NCBI RefSeq assembly: GCF_033546935.1
Contig: NZ_CP137854.1
Location: forward strand, 2,046,001-2,110,000
DNA: 64,000 nucleotides
Direction: 5' to 3'
DNA from: Xylophilus sp. GOD-11R
GTDB taxonomy: Bacteria > Pseudomonadota > Gammaproteobacteria > Burkholderiales > Burkholderiaceae_C
A program made the position numbers and the translations under genes. The notes under the pieces were generated by a model. It was not told the origin of the DNA, did not search any database, and saw only the letters and a list, made by a program, of their open reading frames with translations. This document shows positions 32,007 through 39,699 of this stretch, one piece after another; the first letter of the stretch is position 1, and every line of letters starts with the position of its first letter.

Positions 32007-32996
32007 TTGGCCAAAAAAACATTCCTGGATTTCGAGCAACCGATTGCCGAGCTCGAAGGCAAGATCGAAGAACTGCGTTATGTCCAGACGGAATCCGCAG
32101 TCGACATCACCGAAGAGATCGATCAGCTGAGCAAGAAAAGCCTCCAGCTGACGAAGGACATCTACAGCGAGCTCACGCCCTGGCAGATCACGAAGATAGC
32201 CCGGCACCCGGAGCGCCCCTACACGCTCGACTACGTCCGTGAGATCTTCACCGACTTCGTCGAGCTGCATGGCGACCGGCATTTCTCCGACGACCTGTCC
32301 ATCGTCGGCGGCCTGGCCCGCTTCAACGGCCATGCCTGCATGGTGCTCGGCCACCAGAAGGGCCGCGACACCAAGGAGCGCGGCCTGCGCAACTTCGGCA
32401 TGAGCAAGCCGGAGGGCTACCGCAAGGCCCTGCGTCTGATGAAGACCGCCGAGAAGTTCAAGTTGCCGGTCTTCACCTTCGTCGACACTCCCGGTGCCTA
32501 CCCGGGCATCGACGCCGAGGAGCGCGGCCAGTCCGAAGCCATCGGGCGCAACATCTTCGAGATGGCGCAGCTCGAGGTGCCGATCGTCACCACCATCATC
32601 GGTGAAGGCGGCTCCGGCGGCGCATTGGCCATCTCGGTGGCCGACCAGGTGCTGATGTTGCAATACTCGGTCTACTCGGTCATCAGCCCCGAAGGCTGCG
32701 CTTCCATCCTCTGGAAGACCAGTGAGAAGGCGCAGGAGGCCGCCGACGCCCTGGGCATCACCGCGCACCGGCTCAAGGCCCTGGGCCTGGTCGACAAGAT
32801 CGTCAGCGAGCCCGTCGGCGGTGCCCATCGCGACACCAAGCAGATGGCCGCCTTCCTGAAGCGCGCGCTCGGCGAGGCTTTCCGCCAGGTGCACGATCTG
32901 CGCACGCCCGAACTGCTCGACCGGCGTTACGCCCGTCTGCAGAGCTACGGTCGCTATACCGACACCAAGGCCGAAGTCGGCAACGCAAGCAAGTAA
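32007..32996 (+). CDS. accA: Acetyl-CoA carboxylase carboxyltransferase subunit alpha
   Basis: Alpha subunit of the carboxyltransferase that makes malonyl-CoA for fatty acid synthesis; 329 aa. The protein begins (M)[23 protein letters not shown] and contains [46 protein letters not shown] and [11 protein letters not shown]. The start is TTG at 32007, supported by AAGGAG eight bases upstream. It continues the cysS-to-lysC block. Confidence 0.97.
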   Translation: MAKKTFLDFEQPIAELEGKIEELRYVQTESAVDITEEIDQLSKKSLQLTKDIYSELTPWQITKIARHPERPYTLDYVREIFTDFVELHGDRHFSDDLSIVGGLARFNGHACMVLGHQKGRDTKERGLRNFGMSKPEGYRKALRLMKTAEKFKLPVFTFVDTPGAYPGIDAEERGQSEAIGRNIFEMAQLEVPIVTTIIGEGGSGGALAISVADQVLMLQYSVYSVISPEGCASILWKTSEKAQEAADALGITAHRLKALGLVDKIVSEPVGGAHRDTKQMAAFLKRALGEAFRQVHDLRTPELLDRRYARLQSYGRYTDTKAEVGNASK

Positions 32997-33065
32997 CCCC
33001 GTCATCGCCCCGAGGAAGTTCACGAATACGCCCTGGCGCCTGCTGTGCCGGGGCGTAGTGCATTT

Positions 33066-34070
33066 ATGACGACCGTTACGCCCGACCCTGTCTCCGCTGC
33101 CATCGCCGCATTCGAGCCGACATTTCCACTCGCCGTCGCCTGCAGCGGCGGCGCCGATTCCACTGCCTTGCTCGCCGCCTGCTCCAGCCGATGGCCGGGG
33201 CAGGTGAGGGCGGTGCACGTGCACCACGGGCTGCAGGAGGCGGCGGACGACTTCGTCGCGCGTTGCGAACAGACCTGCCGCAACCTGCAGGTGCCGCTGA
33301 CCGTATTGAAGGTCGACGCGCGGCACGCGCCCGGCGAAAGCCCGGAAAACGCCGCTCGCACCGCGCGCTATCGCGCACTCGACGCCTATGCGCAGGGCAC
33401 CGGTGCTGCCGCCGGCACCGACGAAGGCGCAGCGCCGGTCCGCAGCATCGCGCTCGCCCATCACGCCGACGACCAGGTCGAAACCATGCTGCTGGCGCTC
33501 TCGCGCGGCGCCGGGCTCGCCGGGCTCGCGTGCATGCCGGCGCGCTGGGAGCGCGACGGCGTCGAGTTTCATCGTCCGCTGCTGGAGGTGTCGGGGGCAG
33601 CCGTGCGCGGCTTTGCATTGGCGTTCGGCCTCGGGTGGGCCGAAGACCCCAGCAACGATGACGAGCGCTACACCCGCAACCGAATCCGCGCCCGGCTCAT
33701 GCCGGCGCTCGAGACCACCTTTCCGCACTTCCGCGAGACCTTCGTGCGCAGCGCGCTGCATGCGGCGCAGGCGCAATCGGTGCTCGACGAAGTGGCGGCT
33801 GCCGATCTCGAAGCGGTCGGCGCACCGCCGCGGCTGAAGGACCTCCAGGCCCTGTCCGTCGGTCGCCAGGCGCAGGTGCTGCGCCGATGGCTGCGCACCA
33901 TCCACGACACCACACCGGACACCGCGCAGCTCGCCGAACTGCAGCGCCAGCTCGCCGCGTGCCGCACCCGCGGGCACCAGCTGCGGCTCAAGGTGGGCCG
34001 TGGATTCGTCGTGCGCGAGGGCGATGCGCTCGGTTGGTACAATCCCGCGGTTTTGCCTCCCGCGACATAG
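33066..34070 (+). CDS. tilS: tRNA(Ile)-lysidine synthase
   Basis: Converts C34 of tRNA-Ile(CAU) to lysidine; 334 aa, a shorter form than E. coli TilS (432). The ATP PP-loop SGGADST is at the N-terminus, followed by VHVHHGLQ, ENAARTARYRALDAYA and LAHHADDQVETMLLALSRGAGLAGLACM. The C-terminal substrate domain is abbreviated. ATG 33066 was chosen over 33045 by homology. The last codons contain a TACAAT hexamer that may belong to the lysC promoter. Confidence 0.93.
   Translation: MTTVTPDPVSAAIAAFEPTFPLAVACSGGADSTALLAACSSRWPGQVRAVHVHHGLQEAADDFVARCEQTCRNLQVPLTVLKVDARHAPGESPENAARTARYRALDAYAQGTGAAAGTDEGAAPVRSIALAHHADDQVETMLLALSRGAGLAGLACMPARWERDGVEFHRPLLEVSGAAVRGFALAFGLGWAEDPSNDDERYTRNRIRARLMPALETTFPHFRETFVRSALHAAQAQSVLDEVAAADLEAVGAPPRLKDLQALSVGRQAQVLRRWLRTIHDTTPDTAQLAELQRQLAACRTRGHQLRLKVGRGFVVREGDALGWYNPAVLPPAT
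34038..34043 (+). promoter_or_regulatory. Putative -10 element of a lysC promoter
   Basis: TACAAT in the final codons of tilS, followed by a leader of about 140 bases before lysC. No clear -35 partner at the right spacing was identified. The leader (34071-34185) shows no lysine riboswitch that I can recognise. Confidence 0.3.
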
Positions 34071-34185
34071 ACCCAGGCCAGGCGGCCCGCGTCAGGCGAT
34101 TCCGCTTCCGCTGCGATCGAGACAAACTTTGTGTGCGGTCGGAGGCGAACATCAATTGCCGCACTGCGGCGTTCTCGTTTTTCCG

Positions 34186-35451
34186 ATGGCATTAATCGTT
34201 CATAAATACGGCGGCACCTCCATGGGGTCGACCGAACGCATCCGCAACGTGGCCAAGCGGGTCGCGAAATGGGCCCGCGCCGGGCACCAGATGGTCGTGG
34301 TGCCCAGCGCCATGAGCGGGGAGACCAACCGCCTGCTGGGCCTGGCCAGGGAACTCGCACCCGCGAAGACCGGCGACGCTTACAGCCGCGAACTCGACAT
34401 GCTGGCTGCTACCGGCGAGCAGGCTTCGTCAGCGCTGCTGGCCATCGCGCTCCAGGGCGAGGGCATGGAGTCGGTCAGCTACGCCGGCTGGCAGGTGCCG
34501 ATTCGCACCGACAGCGCGTTCACCAAGGCCCGCATCGAATCGATCGACGACGTCCGTATCCGCGCCGACCTGGCTGCAGGCAAGGTCGTCATCGTCACCG
34601 GCTTCCAGGGCATCGACGGCGACGGCCACATCACCACGCTCGGCCGTGGCGGCAGCGACACCTCCGCCGTGGCGGTGGCAGCCGCCATGAAGGCCGCCGA
34701 ATGCCTGATCTACACCGACGTCGACGGCGTCTACACCACCGACCCCCGGGTCGTGCCCGAAGCCAAGCGCCTGAACAAGGTGAGCTTCGAGGAAATGCTG
34801 GAGATGGCATCTCTCGGTTCCAAGGTGCTGCAGATCCGCTCGGTGGAATTTGCCGGCAAGTACAAGGTGCCGCTGCGGGTGTTGTCCAGTTTCACCGACT
34901 GGGATATCGACATCGACGAAGAAGCCCGCTCCGGGACGCTCATCACTTTCGAGGAAGACGAAAACATGGAACAAGCCGTCGTATCCGGCATTGCCTTCAA
35001 CCGCGACGAGGCCAAGATTTCCGTCCTGGGCGTGCCCGATAAGCCCGGCATTGCCTACCAGATCCTGGGCGCGGTGGCAGACGCCAACATCGAGGTCGAC
35101 GTCATCATCCAGAACCTGAGCAAGAACGGCTCGACCGACTTCAGTTTCACGGTTCACCGCAACGAATTCGCCAAGACCGTCGACCTGCTCAAGGACAAGG
35201 TTCTGCCCGGCTTGGGCGGCGCCACCGAAGTCGTCGGCGACGCCAAGATCTGCAAGGTGAGCATCGTCGGCATCGGCATGCGCAGCCACGTCGGCGTGGC
35301 TTCCACCATGTTCCGCACGCTGAGCGAGGAAGGCATCAACATCCAGATGATCTCCACCAGCGAAATCAAGACTTCGGTCGTGATCGACGAGAAGTACATG
35401 GAGCTGGCGGTGCGTTCGCTGCACAAGGCATTCGGGCTCGAACAAGCCTGA
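34186..35451 (+). CDS. lysC: Aspartate kinase
   Basis: Phosphorylates aspartate, the first step to lysine, threonine and methionine; 421 aa. The N-terminal kinase motif KYGGTSMGSTERIRNVA and VVVPSAMSGETNRLLGL are present. The nucleotide region GRGGSDTSAVAVAAA is intact. Two C-terminal ACT domains (VLGVPDKPGIAYQILGAVADANIEVD and VSIVGIGMRSHVGVASTMFRTLSEEGI) indicate feedback control by end products. ATG 34186 begins the conserved sequence. It has an intergenic leader of 115 bases after tilS. Confidence 0.96.
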   Translation: MALIVHKYGGTSMGSTERIRNVAKRVAKWARAGHQMVVVPSAMSGETNRLLGLARELAPAKTGDAYSRELDMLAATGEQASSALLAIALQGEGMESVSYAGWQVPIRTDSAFTKARIESIDDVRIRADLAAGKVVIVTGFQGIDGDGHITTLGRGGSDTSAVAVAAAMKAAECLIYTDVDGVYTTDPRVVPEAKRLNKVSFEEMLEMASLGSKVLQIRSVEFAGKYKVPLRVLSSFTDWDIDIDEEARSGTLITFEEDENMEQAVVSGIAFNRDEAKISVLGVPDKPGIAYQILGAVADANIEVDVIIQNLSKNGSTDFSFTVHRNEFAKTVDLLKDKVLPGLGGATEVVGDAKICKVSIVGIGMRSHVGVASTMFRTLSEEGINIQMISTSEIKTSVVIDEKYMELAVRSLHKAFGLEQA

Positions 35452-35482
35452 TTGCGTTCGCGAAAGTGCCTCCGAATGGTGG

Positions 35483-35488
35483 CATAAT
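35483..35488 (+). promoter_or_regulatory. Putative -10 element of the tRNA-Ser gene
   Basis: CATAAT lies 12 bases before the mature tRNA 5' end, in the 49-base gap after lysC. A -35 hexamer at ideal spacing was not obvious, so this is a partial call. Confidence 0.35.
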
Positions 35489-35500
35489 CGAAGGCTTGAA

Positions 35501-35593
35501 GGAAACGTGACCGAGTGGCCGAAGGTGCTCCCCTGCTAAGGGAGTATGGGGTGTAGAGCCTCATCGAGGGTTCGAATCCCTCCGTTTCCGCCA
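35501..35593 (+). tRNA. tRNA-Ser (anticodon GCU)
   Basis: A complete 93-base class II tRNA. The acceptor stem pairs GGAAACG (35501-35507) with CGTTTCC (35583-35589), with discriminator G and encoded CCA (35591-35593). The anticodon loop reads CTGCTAA with GCT at 35535-35537, which decodes AGC/AGU. A long variable arm (TATGGGGTGTAGAGCCTCAT) and the T-loop TTCGAAT are present. tRNA-Ser genes are frequent integration sites, and an atypical lower-GC segment follows directly. Confidence 0.97.
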
Positions 35594-36117
35594 AGGATCC
35601 AGGAAAATCTTTGGGTAGCTACGCTTGTCGGCGCTGTCCTCCCTTGAATCCTACAAATAGCATAGGCTGCGATCTGGAAAGGTCGTGGCCTTTTTTGTCT
35701 TTTTGATGCGCGTGGGCCATGTCGTCCATACCGCGATGGGCAAGCGGTGATCTCATCTAAACGTCTCTAGCACGCAGATAAGTCCTCCGCTGCATCCGAG
35801 CCAAGGCGCGAGAAATTGGCGTCTGCTTTCGCCCCATCGGTGGCGGTGGTGGCCGAGAGATGGAGTCAAAACTCCCGTGCCTCTCCATGCCATGGCATGA
35901 AGTTAGCGAGCTTGGACCATTTTTTCTCCCGCCGCCCACGGCTGTGGAGCGACCACGTGATCTTCCGCGTCCCCGCTGGGCTTTCTCGGTTTCGAGTCGA
36001 CTAGATAGCTGCTGGCAAGGCCTCGCGCCTTCGGACTTGCTGCAAAAAAACTCCCGTCGCCGAGCCATCTCCGACAGAAATGACCCGGAGTGGGTGATGC
36101 CCGCTTGAGCACCCATT
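35594..36117. other. Lower-GC segment after tRNA-Ser, no recognised gene
   Basis: About 520 bases with several open frames of 60-120 codons on both strands that overlap each other, none of which I recognise. A frame at 35757-36116 minus (119 codons) and one at 35860-36108 plus (82 codons) have uneven composition and look like chance or decayed sequence. I see no RNA gene apart from the weak hairpin near 35678. Confidence 0.5.
35678..35703 (+). terminator. Weak terminator downstream of tRNA-Ser
   Basis: AAAGG (35678-35682) pairs with CCTTT (35689-35693) and runs into TTTTTTGTCTTTTT. The stem is short, but the long T-rich tail suits termination of the tRNA transcript about 85 bases beyond the CCA. 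Confidence 0.45.
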
Positions 36118-36405
36118 TCAAGTTGTCAGTGAGGGTGATATCCACCGCGCCAGGATGGTTCGCCCAGCCTTGTTTTTCGCTCCTTTTACCCAGCGATTCA
36201 ACTCTTTTGCGAAAAGCAGGTCATTTTTAACAGCATCTGTATGAGCGCACGCATGCTGCATGCATGACTTGGTGGTTTTACCTTTCACCAGGCCCTGAGT
36301 TTCTCGACCGAGCTCACGTTTGCCAGGGTTGAACTGCTTTACGGCGCTGGGCCAGACCTCTCCATTGCGAAGTTGCCTGTGTATGGTGATACGAGAAGAC
36401 CTAAG
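36118..36405 (-). pseudogene. Unrecognised open frame, probably a decayed gene
   Basis: On the minus strand 95 codons stay open from 36405 to a TGA at 36120-36118. There is no ATG in a sensible position; the first GTG is about 40 codons in. The translation includes GEVWPSAVKQFNPGKREL and AVKNDLLFAKELNRWVKGAK, a balanced composition that looks more like protein than a chance frame. I do not recognise it. An overlapping minus frame (36145 to 35903, starting VDITLTDNLKWVLK) could be its continuation after a frameshift. Confidence 0.3.
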
Positions 36406-36672
36406 CTAATATAGCTTTTGCATGAATAACTGGTCACGCACTGCGCGACGTGTGGTGGTACTCGACGACTGCATGTCAACCATTCATTCGCTTCTGGCAA
36501 TAAAGCGGAGCATGTTGGGGCTAACGAGTCGACGAGTTTCAACTGAAATTACCTTGACCGGCAGGTCAGTTCTGTGTGAAATTCATGACTCTATTTTTCT
36601 GCGAAAAGTGCGCGCTAGTCAAACTGAAGCATACAAGAGCGAACGAAATTTCTTGAGGAATCATTAAAATGA

Positions 36673-37012
36673 TGCGAGGTGGTGGCCAAAATCGCATGCG
36701 CATTCATGGTGATAGACCTTTCTCAAATAGTCGCGATGGATTGGCAAAGTCGTGCCATTCGCAAGAAGGTGACCGAACTCGCCACTTACCGATGTCTACG
36801 TTGAAACATATGTGCATGCTGACTTCAACGCCACTGTCGACCAAGGCCGGCCCTCGTTAACCCTGAAAAACCGCGCCGAGGACCCGGGGCAAAACGCCTA
36901 TGAATTCAGCACATATGACGTGCCGCCTGGCAACAGGTTTGCGTCGCTAGAACTTGCATCTGTTCGCAGCACCTATGATGCGGGGCATGAACTCTCGAGC
37001 CACTTTGAGTGA
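36673..37012 (+). pseudogene. Unrecognised frameshifted coding remnant
   Basis: Two adjacent frames read as one protein across a likely one-base deletion near 36790. The first gives VVAKIACAFMVIDLSQIVAM and KKVTELATYR, and the second continues DVYVETYVHADFNATVDQ to a TGA at 37010-37012. Each piece has protein-like composition, and the junction keeps a plausible continuous sequence of about 110 residues. I cannot name the family. It lies just upstream of the glycosyltransferase-like gene. Confidence 0.35.
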
Positions 37013-37067
37013 TGTCACGGGTGGCCCACATTTTTTTAATACTGTGCAATAACATCAAGGTAACTTC

Positions 37068-37934
37068 ATGAAAGTCAACATGCGCGATTCCGGCATCGCC
37101 CGTCTGATCAAACGCGTCGCCCGTATAACTTGGCCGCGGGTTGGTGCGTGTCTGCCAGGAGTGTTAGGGCGCGGTTTGGTTGTCGAAGACACCGTGGTTT
37201 CACTTACGACCTATGGTCCTCGCCTGGAGGCCGTGGACGCGGCCATTTTCTCCATACTTCAAGGTAGCGTGCGGCCTTCAAAGCTAATCCTTGTCGTTAA
37301 CGAGGAACTGCCTCTTTCAGTTGCGCATCGTCTTCAGCGCTTCGAAAAATACGGATTGGAGGTACTACGCTCAGAAGACATCGGGCCTCATAAAAAATAT
37401 CATCCGGTCGTTGAGCGAGGTTTGCCAGCCCACGTGAGTTTGGTGACAGCCGACGACGACATCTTTTATGGCCGGCATTGGCTACGTGATTTGCGTAATA
37501 TGCACCTGGCGCACCCGGAGGATGTCATCTGCGGCTGGGCCAAGCGAATCGTCATTAAGAATGATGCCATCGCGGGGTATCACGATTGGGTCGACGTTGT
37601 CGGGATGGAGGCGGCCACTCACCACTTCGCCATTGGCTGCGCAGGGACTCTTTATCCACCCAGCATGGTCGCCGCACTAAAAGCGGCAGGAAAAGACTTC
37701 CTGCGATGCTGCCCACGAGCGGACGATGTTTGGCTGCACGCTACGGCCGTGCGTACAGGTCACCGAATTCGGCAAGTTACGCGGCAATTTATCCATCCGA
37801 TTCATCTGCCGGGAACGCAGGAATCCGCTTTGAAAGTCACCAACCACTTGCCAGACGGAAACGATAAAGCGATTCACGCCACCTACACGCAAGAAGATGT
37901 TGGGCGCATCGTGCAATCCGTTGCGTTGGCTTAA
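37068..37934 (+). CDS. Glycosyltransferase-like protein (GT-A type)
   Basis: A 288-aa protein with the features of family-2-like GT-A glycosyltransferases. It has an N-terminal VVSLTTYGPRLEAVDAAIFSIL segment, a LILVVNEELP strand and the aspartate motif TADDDIFY (DXD-type, for metal and nucleotide sugar). There is no signal peptide, so it is probably cytoplasmic. An AAGGTAA ribosome site precedes the ATG. It is the only intact-looking gene in a lower-GC segment, with no other polysaccharide genes nearby. The sugar and acceptor are unknown. Confidence 0.65.
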   Translation: MKVNMRDSGIARLIKRVARITWPRVGACLPGVLGRGLVVEDTVVSLTTYGPRLEAVDAAIFSILQGSVRPSKLILVVNEELPLSVAHRLQRFEKYGLEVLRSEDIGPHKKYHPVVERGLPAHVSLVTADDDIFYGRHWLRDLRNMHLAHPEDVICGWAKRIVIKNDAIAGYHDWVDVVGMEAATHHFAIGCAGTLYPPSMVAALKAAGKDFLRCCPRADDVWLHATAVRTGHRIRQVTRQFIHPIHLPGTQESALKVTNHLPDGNDKAIHATYTQEDVGRIVQSVALA

Positions 37935-38029
37935 ACGGCCCTTTCGACTGACAAAGTAACTGATATTCGGGTCGACGAAAAGACCTTAATCGCCCCCGGA
38001 ATTCGCGGAGACTGTCTGGTTTAAGTCAG
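37935..38029. other. Spacer between glycosyltransferase-like gene and IS remnant
   Basis: Ninety-five bases without a gene, terminator or clear IS end that I can identify. Confidence 0.4.
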
Positions 38030-38600
38030 GCTACTACCGCTATGGCTTGACTGGCAAGTTGCGGGTAGCCATATCTTGTCGGCGCCATGGGCCTGCGCGT
38101 TAGCCTGCCAGACGCGTTGAATCTCACGTGCCAGGGCTGCGTCTTGAAGAACCCGGGTACGGCGTTCAGGGGGCTTGTGCAGCAGCGCTGCATGTCTTCG
38201 ATAAGGCGACGGGCGACCTGCAATACCTTGCAGGACGGCCCAACTCAAAAAGCTTCGCGGTTCTTGCCGATGAAGTTCTTCAGGACTTGAGCCGGCGGTC
38301 GAGCTCCGCCTGGGCGAAAAACGCGCTGGCCAGCTTCAATATCTCGTGGGCCCTGCGCAATTCTTTAACCTCGCGCGCAAGGTCATTGACCCGCTTGGCT
38401 TCACTGGTTGTGACGCCCTCACGCACGCCGGCATCTACCCCGGCTCGCTTGACCCATTCGTTGAGCGTCTGCGCCACGCAGCCAATCTTGGGCGCGGTGG
38501 ACTCGATTGCCGCCCATAACGGTGGGTACTCCCCGCGGTGCTCCTGCACCATCCTCACCGCACGCTCACGGACCTCGGGCGAGAACTTGTTCGACTTCTT
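38030..38600 (-). pseudogene. IS3-family insertion sequence remnant (orfA plus truncated, frameshifted orfB)
   Basis: Minus-strand orfA (38600-38280) retains typical IS3-family OrfA text: [28 protein letters not shown], then [19 protein letters not shown] and a leucine-zipper-like end [19 protein letters not shown]. Its usual start codon appears replaced by GTA. orfB begins FIGKNREAF in the next frame but hits a stop, then continues in other frames (YRRHAALLHKPPERRTRV, EIQRVWQANAQAHGADKIW) and ends abruptly near 38035. The DDE catalytic region is missing, so the element is dead. Confidence 0.85.
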
Positions 38601-38824
38601 TACGGCTTCGTTTTCTCAAGAGTTGAAGCCTCCTCAAAACCCGGGCGATTCACGAGCGAAGATGGTGCAGTCATTCAGTTGCCCGGCAGGATCGCCGGGA
38701 ATTCGAGCGCTGAGTTTGCGACTCTTCCAGGGTTGGCGTGACGGCCGGCGCGCAAATCGGGTGCCTGCGCTGCCCGCCTGGCCAGTCGACGTGCCAGGGA
38801 TTCCGGTGCTGCTCTAACGCATAT
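38601..38824. other. Spacer between IS remnant and iclR-type gene
   Basis: About 220 bases with a short hairpin (GCCCGGCAGGATCGCCGGG near 38680) and no gene that I can support. The right end of the IS3 remnant probably lies near 38630, but no terminal inverted repeat was identified. Confidence 0.35.
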
Positions 38825-39616
38825 CTACCGCAGCGCCGCCGCCGCGCGGAAGAGGGCAGGGATGAGGTCGGCCTCGACCCGCGCAGGCGAGTAGTCGTCC
38901 AGCGTGGTCGCCATGCCGATCGCCACCTGCGCGCCCGAGGGCACGGTCGCGAGGATGGCGACCGCGATCTGGTGCATGTTCACCTGGTGCTGGGTGATGA
39001 CGTAGCCGTCGGTCCGGGCCTGGGCGATTTCGGTCAACAAGGCGTCGAGGTCGATCGTGGTGCGCGGCGTGAACTTCAGCGGCGGCTGGCGCCGGTACAT
39101 GGCGCGCAGTTCGTCGTCGTCGCAGGCGGTCAGCAGCATGCGGCCGCTGGCGTTCGACCAGGCGGGCAAGCGGCGGCCGGGCAGCATCTCGGCCAGCGTG
39201 AGCTGGCGGCTCGGCAGGCGCAGCAGATAGACCATGTCGTCACCGCGACGCATGCTCAGGTTGACCGCCAGGCCGAACTGGTCGCGCAGCACGGCCAGGT
39301 GCGGCGCGACCTGCGCGATGAGCGGGTCGCCCTTCAGGTAGGAGTGGCCGAGCTCGACGGCCTTGGGCGTCAGGCGCAGCCGGCGCGAGGAGGCGTCGCG
39401 CGCCAGATAGCCCAGTTTTTCCCAGGTGAATACGAAGCGCTGGGCGGCGCTCTTGCCCAGGCCGGTCATGTCGGCGAGTTCCGTCAGGCCCAGGTCGCCC
39501 GGGCGGGCGGCGAAGGCTTCCAGTACCCGCATGGCGCGCTCGACGGCGGCCACGTACAGGTGTTCCTTCTTTCCGCCGGTGTCCTCACCAGCGGCGTCTT
39601 CCAGGGTGTCATCCAC
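38825..39616 (-). CDS. IclR family transcriptional regulator
   Basis: DNA-binding regulator of 263 aa. An N-terminal winged helix (about 25-85: AVERAMRVLEAFAARPGDLGLTELADMTGLGKSAAQRFVFTWEKLGYL) is followed by the IclR effector domain. It is transcribed away from the amidase operon at 39700, and an exact inverted repeat lies between the two starts. By family habit it controls the neighbouring catabolic genes and senses a small aromatic or organic acid; the ligand is unknown. Confidence 0.92.
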   Translation of the reverse strand: MDDTLEDAAGEDTGGKKEHLYVAAVERAMRVLEAFAARPGDLGLTELADMTGLGKSAAQRFVFTWEKLGYLARDASSRRLRLTPKAVELGHSYLKGDPLIAQVAPHLAVLRDQFGLAVNLSMRRGDDMVYLLRLPSRQLTLAEMLPGRRLPAWSNASGRMLLTACDDDELRAMYRRQPPLKFTPRTTIDLDALLTEIAQARTDGYVITQHQVNMHQIAVAILATVPSGAQVAIGMATTLDDYSPARVEADLIPALFRAAAALR

Positions 39617-39650
39617 GGCTTTTCTCCATTCCAGGCACGAATCTGGCTAG

Positions 39651-39693
39651 AAAGTATTTATATGAAATAGTTAGTATTGTATTGCAATACTTT
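39651..39693. promoter_or_regulatory. Putative IclR operator in the divergent iclR-amidase spacer
   Basis: AGTATTG (39673-39679) and CAATACT (39685-39691) form a perfect inverted repeat with a five-base spacer. A second AAAGTATT at 39651-39658 mirrors AATACTTT at 39686-39693. The spacer is only 83 bases and AT-rich, so a bound regulator would cover both promoters and nearly touch the amidase start. Confidence 0.6.
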
Positions 39694-39699
39694 GGAAAA

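Noticed and set aside
34071..34185. Lysine riboswitch upstream of lysC
   Set aside because: The 115-base leader is too short and lacks recognisable lysine-riboswitch motifs; a folding or covariance-model search would be needed to overturn this.
38280..38600. Active IS3 element
   Set aside because: orfA has lost its usual start, orfB has several frameshifts and lacks the DDE region, and no terminal inverted repeats were found.
35594..38824. Recent prophage or integrative element at tRNA-Ser
   Set aside because: No integrase, phage or conjugation gene is visible and I found no repeat of the tRNA 3' end, so only an old, decayed islet is supported.
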